Assembly: GCF_009905375.1 (NCBI RefSeq)
Contig: NC_133650.1
Location: 61,147,628-61,211,627 of the forward strand
Direction: 5' to 3'
DNA length: 64,000 nt
Origin: Apium graveolens
Lineage: Eukaryota > Streptophyta > Magnoliopsida > Apiales > Apiaceae
Shown: positions 11,458 to 21,873 of the stretch, one piece after another
Layout: every line of letters begins with the position of its first letter
Numbering within the stretch: position 1 is the first letter of the stretch
Position numbers and translations under genes: made by a program
Notes under the pieces: generated by a model
The model's database searches: none
What the model was told of the DNA's origin: nothing
What the model saw: the letters and a program-made list of their open reading frames with translations, nothing else

Positions 11458-11710
11458 TCCATTTGTAGTGCAGGGCATTAAACAGGTATAACAGGTAGTG
11501 TGGATTCTTGACAGTGGATCATCAAGACATATGACCGGAGATAGAGCCCTGCTATCAAATGTGGTTGAGAAAGCTGGCCCCATGGTTACCTTTGAAGATA
11601 ACAGCAAAGGTTTATCTGAGGGATATGGCTGTTTGCAAGCTGAGAAGGTTATCATTGTAATTTTGTATATTGTGCTAGGTTATTATCAGGAAGCAGTATC
11701 TAACATATAG
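11458..11710 (+). pseudogene. F pol remnant (start of protease)
   Basis: In another frame than gag, from about 11498, the sequence reads VWILDSGSSRHMTGD, the active-site region of a copia aspartic protease (catalytic Asp in DSG). About 40 residues later it loses similarity to A pol and stops at 11710. Nothing of the integrase, reverse transcriptase or RNase H is found downstream. A deletion removed most of pol. Confidence 0.85.
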
Positions 11711-13456
11711 CACCAGTGACGAGACTTGAGAATATTACGACATATCAAGCACCTGCTGCACATTACACTTGGAATTGTACTCTAGTAAGATGTGTACAAG
11801 TGTACTCCTGGTTGGTGAGTCAAAAGAGGAAGTCAATGCATCATAGTTCATGGACTTTGCAGATGTAGATCTATTGGACTATGCAATCTCTTCTTCACAA
11901 TCTCACTTCAGGTTGGTATGAACTAGTATACTGCTCAAGCAATCGTCAAGGACATGGTATGGCACTCTAACTGCAGTTACAGTTTTATATGAATAAGTAG
12001 AGTCGTCATATTTATAACTCTCTTATCACTAGGCACAAACATATTGTTTTATATGTGCAGTGGTATATTGATAATGCAACATAACAATTAGTATCTAAAG
12101 TACTTGACAAGTATCGGTCAATGATATGTTGTTAACATTATGTTGCAGATATTTGTAAGCTTTTGACATGAATGAGAATTACTTAGACTTTACCCTAAGT
12201 GATCAATGTTTTATCGAAAACTCATTCATATTGAAAAACCATATTAAACTTCTTTTTACATTAGTGATTTCTTATTTCATGTAAAATCTTTTGAAATCAC
12301 TATTGTAAATCATTTTCTCTCTATTACCATATGTTTTGTGTTACAGGTTCAGTCTCCATTGACTTTCTTTCATTGACAGTCATGAGGTTGAAAACCCACA
12401 ACGTCTATCCCAGACTGTAAAGGCAAACACAAAAACAGAACCAACCAACACTCTCTTACCACTAAATGTAGTATGAATGAGCGTGAGGGAGATAGTGCCA
12501 TAGTGCACCACATAAGGAAGGTTCTGTAGTCAACCCAGTAGCTCTGTCTCCTACATAGATGAGTAGTATTTAAACCGAGACAACTGCTAGCCCCCATACA
12601 TCTTCTCAAAAAGATGTAATGACTGAAAAGGCATAAAAACAGTTACTAGATTCATTCTCTCAACAGGGTGCGTCTATTGAATTTTGCCTGTCGGCCAAGG
12701 TATCCGATGTAGTGTCACCACTTCAAACATAAACAATTCTTGATGCACAAGGAGAGGTTACACACACAAAGGATGAGTTGACAGAAACAAGAGTTTTGAC
12801 CATTTTAAGGTCAGATTCGATTGTTCAAGGTTCGTTAGTGGACCAATTGCCTTTACAGGTGTTAGGAGAGGATACTGATCCAAAAGCCATATGTCAGTGG
12901 TCAGTGTCTACCTCCCCAGGCTTAAATCCCCTGGATGCATCTGCGGATAGTGGATCTGACATAGGCGCAGATCGGCAACTTATTGACAATGATTCAGATA
13001 TTACCTGATGAGTCACAAGGAAATGTCTTCATAGACATTAGAAGGGAACTTTGATCTTTATGCTAAATTCGTTGGATCATTGTTTACCTTCCAAGAATTC
13101 AAATCTGGAACCCTAAAAGGGAAACTAGCAACTTGTAGATTATGACTCAGATTCATCTGACGAGTTTAACAAGGATGGGGATTTGTGAACTCCCATTGCA
13201 CCACCTGTGACCTCCTTAAGGATGGCTAAGGTGATTTTCCTTGCAGGTACAGCTGATTTTTGGAGCTATGAGAGGAGTGATACACTTATGAGAATGAGGG
13301 TAAACACGAGTGGAGAGAAGAGTGAAACACATGTGAGGTACACTAAAACAGAATCACACACTCACAGTGAGGAAGAAAGAGAAACACTTTGTTATTTCTT
13401 TTCCAACCAAGTGAAATATGAGAACTCCTTCAGACGACGGCATACATTCCTTCGTT
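11711..13456 (+). other. F decayed internal region
   Basis: This stretch of about 1.75 kb has no long frame on the + strand and no motif of pol. The longest + frame (76 codons, 12778-13008) is acidic and low in complexity and might be the relic of an extra ORF, since it lies where A and B have theirs. I cannot assign it. The pyrimidine-rich end of 12300-12345 followed by 'acag' resembles a splice acceptor, with no support beyond that. Confidence 0.5.
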
Positions 13457-13980
13457 AAGGGGGAGATAAAAGCTTAAGTAATAGTTTGGAGGATTCCTCA
13501 ACTAAGGGGGAGAAATAGCAGGGAGGAAGAAAAAGATCCTACATGTACACTACACCACACCATTGTTGTTTGTAACTACGGATCCTATTGTACGGGAGAG
13601 GTGGTAAACACAAGGTGATTTTCTAGTAAGGAAAGAAGCTGTTAGGGGAGTACCATTGGTTTTTATCTGCGGATCCTATTGTATGGGAGAGGTGGTAAAC
13701 GAAGGTGATCTTCTTTAATCAGTTAATTCTCATAGGGGGAGAAGCAAGAGAGATATGGGCTTCTCAACAGGAAATGTGGTTGTACAAATGAAGATGGAAC
13801 TACTTGAAGATATGTTCAGTCTAGAGGAACATCTACTTGGAATCTGGAAAATGTTAAATCTAGTCCAGAACTTTTCTACTATTTACTTTGTATTTCTTTT
13901 TATATCTTTTTCTTATTTATTAGTTGAGTTATCCTCTAGGTATTTGTGTGTTATTGTCCAACAAACAAATAGGGGGAGAT
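13457..13980 (+). other. F cluster of four polypurine tracts
   Basis: Four tracts of the form aGGGGGAGA occur at about 13457, 13504, 13733 and 13968; only the last touches the 3' LTR. Between them lies a 91-bp-spaced repeat (cores at 13579 and 13670, 'cggatcctattgta'). Multiple polypurine tracts before the 3' LTR are a described trait of Sireviruses, which supports that placement for F. Confidence 0.8.
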
Positions 13981-15287
13981 TGTAAGTCATATGTCATAGC
14001 CTATTTGTATATTCGAGGATTTAACTCAACTCAAATAAGAATGTAATAAGTAAATAGTGGATCTACCGTCAAAGAGATCTCGCAAAGTAATATCTGTCAA
14101 AGGATTCCGAAACAAGGTTCATCTACAGACTTGAGGAATTAATTCACTGGAAGAAGTTCAAGAAATTGATCATGCCTCAGTGATATAAATCAAGATTGTG
14201 GATTTAATCAAGTGACAGAGATCTTGTCAGAGTATCATTAATTACAAGGATTTCATCTGAAGAAAATCAAAGTGTCAAAGTCAAGACATGAAGAAACGTC
14301 GCGGAAGTTAGTCACTCATAAACCAGACAGTACATCGAGTGTCAACATTGAAGTGGTGGAATTGATTCATAATTTTCAGTGATTTTCAGAAGATTTGCAG
14401 AAAGATGGGTGCTGTTGAAGACTAGAATTAATTCTCTATTAATTAATTAAGTCATCTAATTTAATTAAGAAAATAAATTATATCTGCGAAGAATAATTTA
14501 TTTATTAATTGAATTAATTGATTAATTAATTCTGAATTAATTTTAGGAATTTTCAGAATTTAAATTGGATTAAAATTCATTTAAATTCAGCAAGTCAAAC
14601 TGATTGTACTAGTATGACAATCGGTATGACAATCAATAGTCATACCGAAAGTCATGCTAGTACAAACAATAGTCTCACCAAAAGTTACACTGGGAGGAGG
14701 ATTGTCTTGCTAGTTCATTCTGATAGTCTTGCTAGTTCATTTGATTGTCATACCGAAAGTCTTGCTAAGCTCAGGATTGTCATTCCAGTTCAATTCAATT
14801 CTGTTGAATGAATTAAAAAGAAACAGAAGCAGCAGAAAGCATCATCATCAAAAACACAGAACACAAAACAAGAACACAGAAAGCAAAAGCAGCCGCCTCT
14901 GAAACATTCCATTTTTCATCTGCTTAATTCAAGATCACATTTCTAGTTTGTAAAGTTAAATCCAAACCACTAGAATTATTTATCTTGTTCTTGTGTAACA
15001 ATCTAGCGGATCAAAATCCCTAGAACTTAATCTCAAATTGCGTTTAACATTTGAATCTTTTTATTACAAAAATAGAAAAAGTTCATGTCGAATTTATTCT
15101 AGATTTGTGATAATTAATTTGAGATTAATTCCTTGTAATCGATAAAGTTGTTGTAACACCTTTCAAGTTTAATAATATTTTTATTTAACTTGAATTTTAT
15201 TTCACATTTTTTATTCCGCATTTAATTCGATTATTCGGTACTGTTTGTATTCAACCCCCCCTTCTACAAACACATTGGGACCTAACA
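13981..15287 (+). repeat. F 3' LTR
   Basis: The LTR is 1307 bp, beginning TGTAAGTCATATG and ending CCTAACA, followed by the TSD agttt. It is the partner of 7825-9129 with about 14 substitutions and two one-base length differences in T and C runs. Confidence 0.95.
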
Positions 15288-16906
15288 AGTTTTAAGGCGA
15301 TTCCTTTGCGAGTGTCTTACCAACTGCCTATTACACCTTACATAAATGTTTCATACTTCAATTAGTCATTTAAGGTCTTTAACCTATGTTTCAAAGTAAG
15401 GCGAGGAGTAAGGGTTCGTTCGCGAAACGTCGTTACTTAAAACGGCCGTTTCTCCTAAACCGTTCATCGAAATCAAACGAACCACATATCAAAACGAAGC
15501 TCGTAACATGAACTATCTAAACATGGCAATGGTCAAAACCTAGCAGTGAGTTGAAGGGTTCTGATGTTAAGAACAAAAACAGTCTACGGTAAATCGGGCA
15601 TTACGACGGCTATGTTTACGCGATTTCCCAAATTTAAACCATTCCAAAACAACCACCAATCAATCCAAATTCACAACCCAATCAAAACTCCATCCATCCT
15701 ACATCATAACAGCCCCAACAACTCCACATTAACAATTTATACTTATTCCCCACATGAACTAAAAGCTTTACTTAGGTTCCTTAACTAATTATCAAGATTT
15801 ACAACCCCAAAAATACAACAAAACCAACTAAGCTCTACAAACTCAACCAAACTTTACACAATCAAGCATCATGCTTCACCTATACTATATCAATCATATT
15901 CATTCCTAATTACTCAAAACTAAAGCTAGGGTTTGGAGTTTATACCTTCCTTGGAGAGTGGAGAATCAAGAGAATGGCTTGGAATCACCCTTAAAGTCCT
16001 TATCCAAGCTTAAACTAAACAAAACTTCAAGAACAAAAATTTTAGTTCTTGAAAAACACTATTCACCATCTTCTTCCATGATTTATTGGAAGAGATTGTG
16101 AAGGAAATAGAAGCTTAAACTCATGGGTTAGCTATATCTATGTATAAGGAACCTTAGATAATTACCTCATGATTTAACAAAGCTTGGATCTTGGTTTTGG
16201 ATTTTTCTTTCCTTTGAAAATGGCAAAAGCCGAGAGCTAGGAAGAAGGAAATGAAAAGTTTGTGTTTTTTTGGTGAAAATGTAATGTTTGGCTTGGTTGG
16301 TTGATTATTGATTTGTTTTGTTTTTGGTTAATTACCTTAATAACCTTGTCTTTGTGTGGTTATAAACCAACCACATCTCCTTCCTCCCTATGTCATGCTT
16401 ATGTCATCATGTGATGTCATCCTCCCCTCTTTGTCCTCTTCTTATTGGTTGGATGACATCATCCCCCACTAATCCCTTTGATTAGCTTCTAATTGTTTGC
16501 CTAATGACAGCTGATCTGTTATACGGTTCGCTTAACTTTCATTTTTGTTTATCGTTTGAGGGATCATACCCGGGATCTTATTACTTAGGTTCCCCTAACC
16601 TTCTCAATATATTATATTCCTTTTATGATCCTCTCTTATAATCCTTTAATTTAAATCCTTTTTATCATGTTACCTTATACTCAATTCTTTCTGTATCTAG
16701 TGGATTTCCGGGAAAAATCAAAGTGTTCGGAATTGGATTCTGACGATCTTTACATACACTTATATCCCATATAAAGTACTAATAAAATCTCAGAATATCC
16801 ATAACAGAACCCCTACATAGTGTGGCATGAAAAGTTTTCTCATTCAGCAAAAACACTATTCATAAGGGTTTCAAAAATTTCCAAAAATTGGGGTTATTAC
16901 ATCTTG

Positions 16907-18747
16907 CATTTCAAAGAGAGTCTCATTGCTAGAGATACTCAGTTGGTCTTCTAATCTGAAGAATCTTCTCACACCCTTGTCATCCATGAATTCCATCAGC
17001 CAGTAGGACCTTAGATGCACTCTTCTCCCTGTGTATGGGATGATTAGAGTCTTTGGGAGTGCATCTTTAGCTCTAACACTCCTCAGCTCTTCAATCTTCT
17101 TCAATACTAGTCTTCTTGCAGTTACATTGAACCCAAAGTTTTTCTTGAAGGATGAATAGACTCTATCAGCACAGCTTGGCTTTCTTGAAGAATCCTGTGA
17201 AGTGGCCACTGAATCTCCCTTCCTCATTTGTACTTGAACACCAACCTTTCAGGTAGGTTTCTGTATGCATCAATTGCCCTTACTTCATCCAGTTCATCCA
17301 GATAAAGGTTTAGATCTGAAAATTCTTTGATGTCACACAAGTACAAGTAGTCTCCCATTTTGACCTTGGGTTGAGCTTTAACTACGGACTTGGATTTGAG
17401 AGGTGACAGCTTCACTTTCTTGACTGCCCTTGACTTTGTCCATTTTGGCTTGCTAAGGATTGGTAAGTTGAAGTCAGGAATTGGTATGTTATCCCACTCT
17501 ATTGGCTCATCCTTTGGCACAATAGGTTCACCATGTATGTTCCTGTAGGGATCCACCACCCTTATGTCTTCAAATACCATAGAGGGCTTTGATGCTTGAG
17601 TTGTAGCTGGTGTGGATTCCTTAGGAAATTGATCTTCCAATTCCTTGTCAACAACATCCAGTTTCCTTTTTGTTCTTCTAGCCAATTCTTTCTTCCTTGG
17701 GGATTTCTTCTGTTCTTCAATCTTCTTCTTTGATTCAGCAGCTTCAGATGTTTGAGAGGGAATTTGTTGAGAAGAATTCACAGCCTGTAGTTTGGCCAAG
17801 ATAGCAATCTGTTCTTTCTTTTGTTTAGACTTCTTTGCATCTAGAGCAGCTTGCCTCTTTTCCTGCTTTAATATGGCTTTTTCTTCTTTCTTTGCTTGAG
17901 CAAACTCTGGATGTCCAACTACTACACAAATTTCCTTTCCATTTCTGAATATCTTAGCAATTCTTCTTTTTGAAGCTGAATCAGCTAGATCTTTATAGAA
18001 AACACTAGATCTTGACAGAAGCTTCTTTTTATCAGGCTTAGGTGTCTCATACACAGTGTCCATAGGGTTCTTCTAAGATGATTTTGGATAATTTGCCCTT
18101 GGTTTAAGAATTGTTTCAGCCTTTGTAGACTTGATGCAGGAAGATTGTCCTTTTTCCAGATAGTTCATGCTTATCTCATTCACACTGATTGGCTTGACAT
18201 GAGAATGATGGATGGCTGACTGAACTGGCTCCTTGACTAGTTCAAACTTTTTCTGTATCTCCTCATCAATCTTATTCCAGTTGATCAAACTTAACTTTCC
18301 TTTTTCAGCAACTTTCAAATTTGCTGCTGCTACATTAATTAGATCTATACCATCTGCAACTGTTGGCTTGGAGATTGTAATTGAAGGTACAATTACTTTG
18401 TTGATTTGTACTTGAAGTTTCTCCCCCTCAGTTGGTCCTTTCTACCCCTTACTTGATTCTCTCTCCCCCTTTTTGTTATTATCAAGTTGAGGAGTTAGGC
18501 CTTGTGCTTTAGCCAGTTGCATAAGAAGATTTGTCTGAGTCTGTTGATTTTGAAGAAGAATAACCATTGAATTCTCAATAACTTGAACTCTGTTTTCCAG
18601 CTTGGCTAGCTTCTTTTCAGAATCTGATTCTCTCCTTAATCTCAGTAGTAGATCTTGCATGGTACCATATGGCATTACTGAATCCAGCTTCTCAGAATTG
18701 TATGTCTTCAAGTCAGCTATATCTCTTTTTAGTTCATCCACACTCAT
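16907..18747 (-). pseudogene. A extra ORF, middle part, broken
   Basis: Downstream of the long first part, the frame of the A extra ORF continues in pieces: 18442-18747, 18073-18318, 17224-18063, and 17227 down to 16907 where E1 cuts it. The 17224-18063 piece ends in a TGA that overlaps the next ATG by four bases, as a one-base frameshift would produce. The protein is rich in Lys and Glu, with coiled-coil-like stretches (about 17790-17910 and 18600-18700) and basic Lys/Arg runs. No known enzyme domain is visible. A structural or nucleic-acid-binding role is possible but unsupported. Confidence 0.7.
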
Positions 18748-18762
18748 ATTCTGTCTTAAGTG

Positions 18763-21354
18763 CTAGATCTTCATGAGATGTAGAGAGTCTAGGTGAGCTT
18801 GAAGAATAGCCTTGGTACCAGCATCTGAAGTCTCCTGAAGCGCCTTTTGAATAGCCACCACTTGCTTGACCAAAGACACATCAAATTGTCCTGGTGTAAA
18901 TTCCTTTGTCCATGCCCATCCAGGTAAATTTAAAACAGAACTTGGGCCTTCATCTTCCCCTAAGTTCATGCTTCCATCCAAAGAAATAGAGTAATCATCA
19001 TTAGAATTTACTCCAAATTCTTCAGATGGCTCACCAGCTTCAGAAGGCATCCTATTGACAGCAGCTTTATCTCTTTGAAGAGATTCTGAGGTGTGTACTA
19101 AATTCAAAGTCTGTTCTGCCTCCACATTATCCTGAGCAGCCAACAATTGATAGGCTGACACAGGATGAGTAAAAGTGTCATCATCCAAGGAAATGTTATC
19201 AATTTCAGCTTTGTAATGTTGCTGAAATTGTCTTCCCTTTTCAGCATCATCCACAATCATTGACTGACTAGCAATGGCTGGATCCATCCTTATTTCTCCT
19301 GTACCTGCCTTTCTCTCATAATCTCTCTTTTGTTGCATCAGGGTCTCACCCTGACTCCCCACCCTCACACCCTCACCTTCACCTACTAAGGTGGGACTCC
19401 TCTCACTCACTTTTGCCAATCCTGAATAAATGGATTGCTGAGATTCACTCTTTTCCTCTCCTTTTGCCTGGGAGCAACCCAGCCTCTCACTCAATGCACT
19501 CTCCTCTCTCAGTCCTAAGACTGACTGTATTACCACTAAGTCTTCTGCACTAGAAATAATTGAAGTTTGAAGTTGTGCAGAGACACTCGACGGGTGAGTG
19601 ATATCCATCGGGTGAGTGGTAAAGCTATCTGACGGATAACTGCTGTTAAGCTTATCCGTCGGGATGCAATCACTACTCGACGGATGAGCAATATCCATCG
19701 AGAAAGTAGAAATGAATGAGGTGGGAAGAGAAACTATTATTGACTCTGTGTTGATTGAAGTTATTTGAGGCACAGATGTCACAATAGTATCTGAAAGAAT
19801 TGGCAAGTGAGCCAACAAATCATCTAAAAGATGATGCTCACTTGCACTAGATTTTGGCTTCCCCAACAGAGTTAAAGAAGGGGAATCAGGAATTGAAGTG
19901 TTTATCATATCCACTTCCAGAGAGTTTGTTGGTGAGTATGGTGTTTCAGAGGCTTCTATTATAAGAGATTTTGGCTGTGACTCCACATTTATTGGAGCCA
20001 CATCAATCTGAATTTGAGAAAGTGCAGGGACTGTGTCTTTAGCACCAGTTTGTGCTGTGTGTGTGCCCTGTGCATCCCCAGTTGTTTTGGATTTCTTCTT
20101 TCTTGTGTAAGTTTGGGGTGAGCTTGTGTCCCTAACCCTTTTGGCCTGTGCTCTTGGCTGAGAGCTTTGTTCAATAGCCACATCCTTTTGGGAGGATGCA
20201 GCTAGAAGTGAGCTTTTATCCTTTTTAAGCACTGCAGTTTGTTGGGAAACTGCAGTATGGCTAGGCTGGGATTCACTCAACTCTCCAACCTTATCCTTGG
20301 GGTTTCTTTGATGTTCACCCCTTCCCTCACCTAACTGACCCTCCTTCACACTCCCCTCTTTGGCTTTGGTAGATTTTTCAACTGGTACCTTTTGAGAGAT
20401 ATCAGAGGGGGTTTTCTTTGACTTGGATTTGGAAATTACAGTTGTTTTGGCAGCTTTGGTAGGCAACTGTTTGGTCATTGTCACAGTTGCCATAGCTACT
20501 CCTGAATTCAAAGAAATTGAGGAGATTGGAATAGTTGAGGGTATGGATAAACTTACCCCACATACCTGAGGTGTCTGCATTACAGGAAAGTAGAACATTG
20601 GCACATCCCTATGATGGTTGGCTCTGTTCAAATCTGCAATGATTCTTCTCTCTTGAACCCAACAAGCTAATTTGTTATTTGGGTTCTCAAGTACAATCTC
20701 TTGACAAAGATGGTTAGCCAATATCATGAAAAATCTAGCATAATATACATTCTTTCCCCTTTTGGCTAACTCACCTAGTTTAAAACCCAACTCATACAAG
20801 ACAAGGTCACTGAAATTGTAAAATTTATCTGTAACTAGCATGTATAGCATGTTATGCATGGAAATGTTCATAGAATCAAAATTACTGACTTTTCCAGAGA
20901 AAACTTTAGTCACAACATCACACATGAAACTCCATTCCTTCCTAAGACCTAATCTTCTAATCTCACTTAGCTTATTAGTAGGAAGTGCATAATGCATGGA
21001 ATTAAGCTTATTGATAATATCAGTGTCAGTGTGTGGTGAAGTTACATTATCATCAGGAATTTTGAAACATGCTTTTATCACATCACTATTGATACAGAAC
21101 TCATTACCTTTGATAGTTAGAGTGATGGTTTTGTCAGTAGAGTTGCAGATTGCAGTGGCCCACATCTCTTCAACAACTTCACAGTAAATTGTGGGTGATT
21201 CAAGCATGGCATAACTTAACTTGCAGTTCTTCACGAAGTCCATCATCTTGTGATAGTCTTCTGATTGCTGAATACCCTTATTGACCAAAGCAGTGAAGTT
21301 GTTCTTCTCATAAATGAACCCAGTCTGAGACACGATCTTTACTACAGGTGCCAT
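18763..21354 (-). CDS. A extra ORF (Sirevirus aORF), first 863 codons
   Basis: The frame is open from MAPVVKIVSQTGF at 21354. The first 270 or so residues are a compact, globular-looking region also found in B (1011-1898). After that comes a low-complexity part rich in Ser, Thr, Pro, Gln and Lys, including a basic stretch near TRKKKSKTTG that could act as a nuclear signal. At 19586-19702 the CGACGGAT/ATCCGTCG module lies inside the frame and encodes His-Pro-Ser or Tyr-Pro-Ser steps. The frame lies downstream of pol on the same strand, behind its own TATA-like site. Such extra ORFs are known in Sireviruses; some have been called env-like. I see no signal peptide, so an envelope role is not supported here. 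The function is unknown. Confidence 0.7.
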   Translation of the reverse strand: MAPVVKIVSQTGFIYEKNNFTALVNKGIQQSEDYHKMMDFVKNCKLSYAMLESPTIYCEVVEEMWATAICNSTDKTITLTIKGNEFCINSDVIKACFKIPDDNVTSPHTDTDIINKLNSMHYALPTNKLSEIRRLGLRKEWSFMCDVVTKVFSGKVSNFDSMNISMHNMLYMLVTDKFYNFSDLVLYELGFKLGELAKRGKNVYYARFFMILANHLCQEIVLENPNNKLACWVQERRIIADLNRANHHRDVPMFYFPVMQTPQVCGVSLSIPSTIPISSISLNSGVAMATVTMTKQLPTKAAKTTVISKSKSKKTPSDISQKVPVEKSTKAKEGSVKEGQLGEGRGEHQRNPKDKVGELSESQPSHTAVSQQTAVLKKDKSSLLAASSQKDVAIEQSSQPRAQAKRVRDTSSPQTYTRKKKSKTTGDAQGTHTAQTGAKDTVPALSQIQIDVAPINVESQPKSLIIEASETPYSPTNSLEVDMINTSIPDSPSLTLLGKPKSSASEHHLLDDLLAHLPILSDTIVTSVPQITSINTESIIVSLPTSFISTFSMDIAHPSSSDCIPTDKLNSSYPSDSFTTHPMDITHPSSVSAQLQTSIISSAEDLVVIQSVLGLREESALSERLGCSQAKGEEKSESQQSIYSGLAKVSERSPTLVGEGEGVRVGSQGETLMQQKRDYERKAGTGEIRMDPAIASQSMIVDDAEKGRQFQQHYKAEIDNISLDDDTFTHPVSAYQLLAAQDNVEAEQTLNLVHTSESLQRDKAAVNRMPSEAGEPSEEFGVNSNDDYSISLDGSMNLGEDEGPSSVLNLPGWAWTKEFTPGQFDVSLVKQVVAIQKALQETSDAGTKAILQAHLDSLHLMKI

Positions 21355-21873
21355 TGTTAGAGAATGAAAGCTTGAAGAGAAAGAGGATACTTGCTTGAGA
21401 GAGAATAAAATAAAGGCAATTGAATTTGAGAATGATAAAAGAAAATAATTAGAATGAAATAAGCTTTTATACTATCTCAAAAATAACGGATGAAAATAAT
21501 AAAGAAAAGTAAATTACCCAATAGAAATTGCCTAAATTAGCCGTTTAAAAATAAACTGTAAAAATTCCACCCATTATCCGTCGTGTAATGCTTACAAACT
21601 GTAAGTATAATCGATGGATAATGTTCAGGGAATTAACGGTTAAGATTTAGACACTTCGACGGATGAGGATAAACTGTTATCCGTCGAGTTTTAAAAGATT
21701 CCAGAAAAGTAATTGATTTTTATTTGCACATAGTACATCGACGGATGACTCAACTCGATGGATAATGGTCATCCGTCGAGATGCAAATTTTGACTTAGCC
21801 AAAATTTCACTCATGACTAAAAATCAGTTAGATTTTTGGCTACATATCAACTTGCAAAATAACTCAGATAGAT
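21355..21873 (-). promoter_or_regulatory. A spacer between pol and extra ORF: probable internal promoter
   Basis: The spacer contains the octamer ATCCGTCG or CGACGGAT at about 21577, 21659, 21679, 21740 and 21773, with one-base variants between them, some arranged as inverted pairs. About 110 bp before the extra ORF is a TATA box on the - strand (TATAAAAG, + 21464-21471). The same module-then-TATA layout is seen in the U3 of this element's LTR. B has the same spacer at 1899-2420. I infer a promoter that lets the extra ORF be transcribed on its own. Confidence 0.6.

Larger units (their letters stand above)
7825..15287 (+). mobile_element. Element F: non-autonomous Sirevirus-like copia
   Basis: F is a 7463-bp + strand element with LTRs of 1305 and 1307 bp, TG...CA ends, the TSD agttt (7820-7824, 15288-15292), a tRNA-Met-type primer site and several polypurine tracts. 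The matching empty site is seen in E2 near 56690 ('atgagttttaagg'). Gag is open, but pol stops early in the protease and the integrase, reverse transcriptase and RNase H parts are absent. By eye the LTRs differ at about 14 bases plus two single-base indels, about 1%. The element therefore moved recently without its own enzymes, presumably using those of a related element. Confidence 0.95.
4892..16901. mobile_element. Element E1: probable solo LTR of about 4.5 kb, holding F
   Basis: E1 begins TGTAACACCCCC and ends GGGGTTATTACA, with the 5-bp TSD tcttg on both sides (4887-4891, 16902-16906). Without F (7825-15287) and its TSD it is about 4.54 kb. E2 has the same ends and also a 5-bp TSD. I see no gag, pol, primer site or internal second LTR. 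TG...CA ends with a 5-bp TSD and no coding core are what a solo LTR looks like, and some Ty3/gypsy lineages have LTRs of 4-5 kb. A non-autonomous LARD-type unit is the alternative. The parts outside the array (4892-6826, 7263-7824, 15293-16901) are non-coding as far as I can see. Confidence 0.75.

Noticed and set aside
12778..13008. 76-codon + strand frame in F
   Set aside because: Too short and without recognised motif. It may be a relic of an extra ORF, but that cannot be supported.
15564..15788. 74-codon + strand frame in E1 and the similar one in E2 (56923-57111)
   Set aside because: The frame is not kept between the copies beyond chance similarity of the DNA, and codon choice follows the AT-rich base composition.
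18763..21354. Extra ORF of A as an envelope gene
   Set aside because: I see no signal peptide, membrane anchor or cysteine pattern. The term env-like is only positional, so I left the function open.
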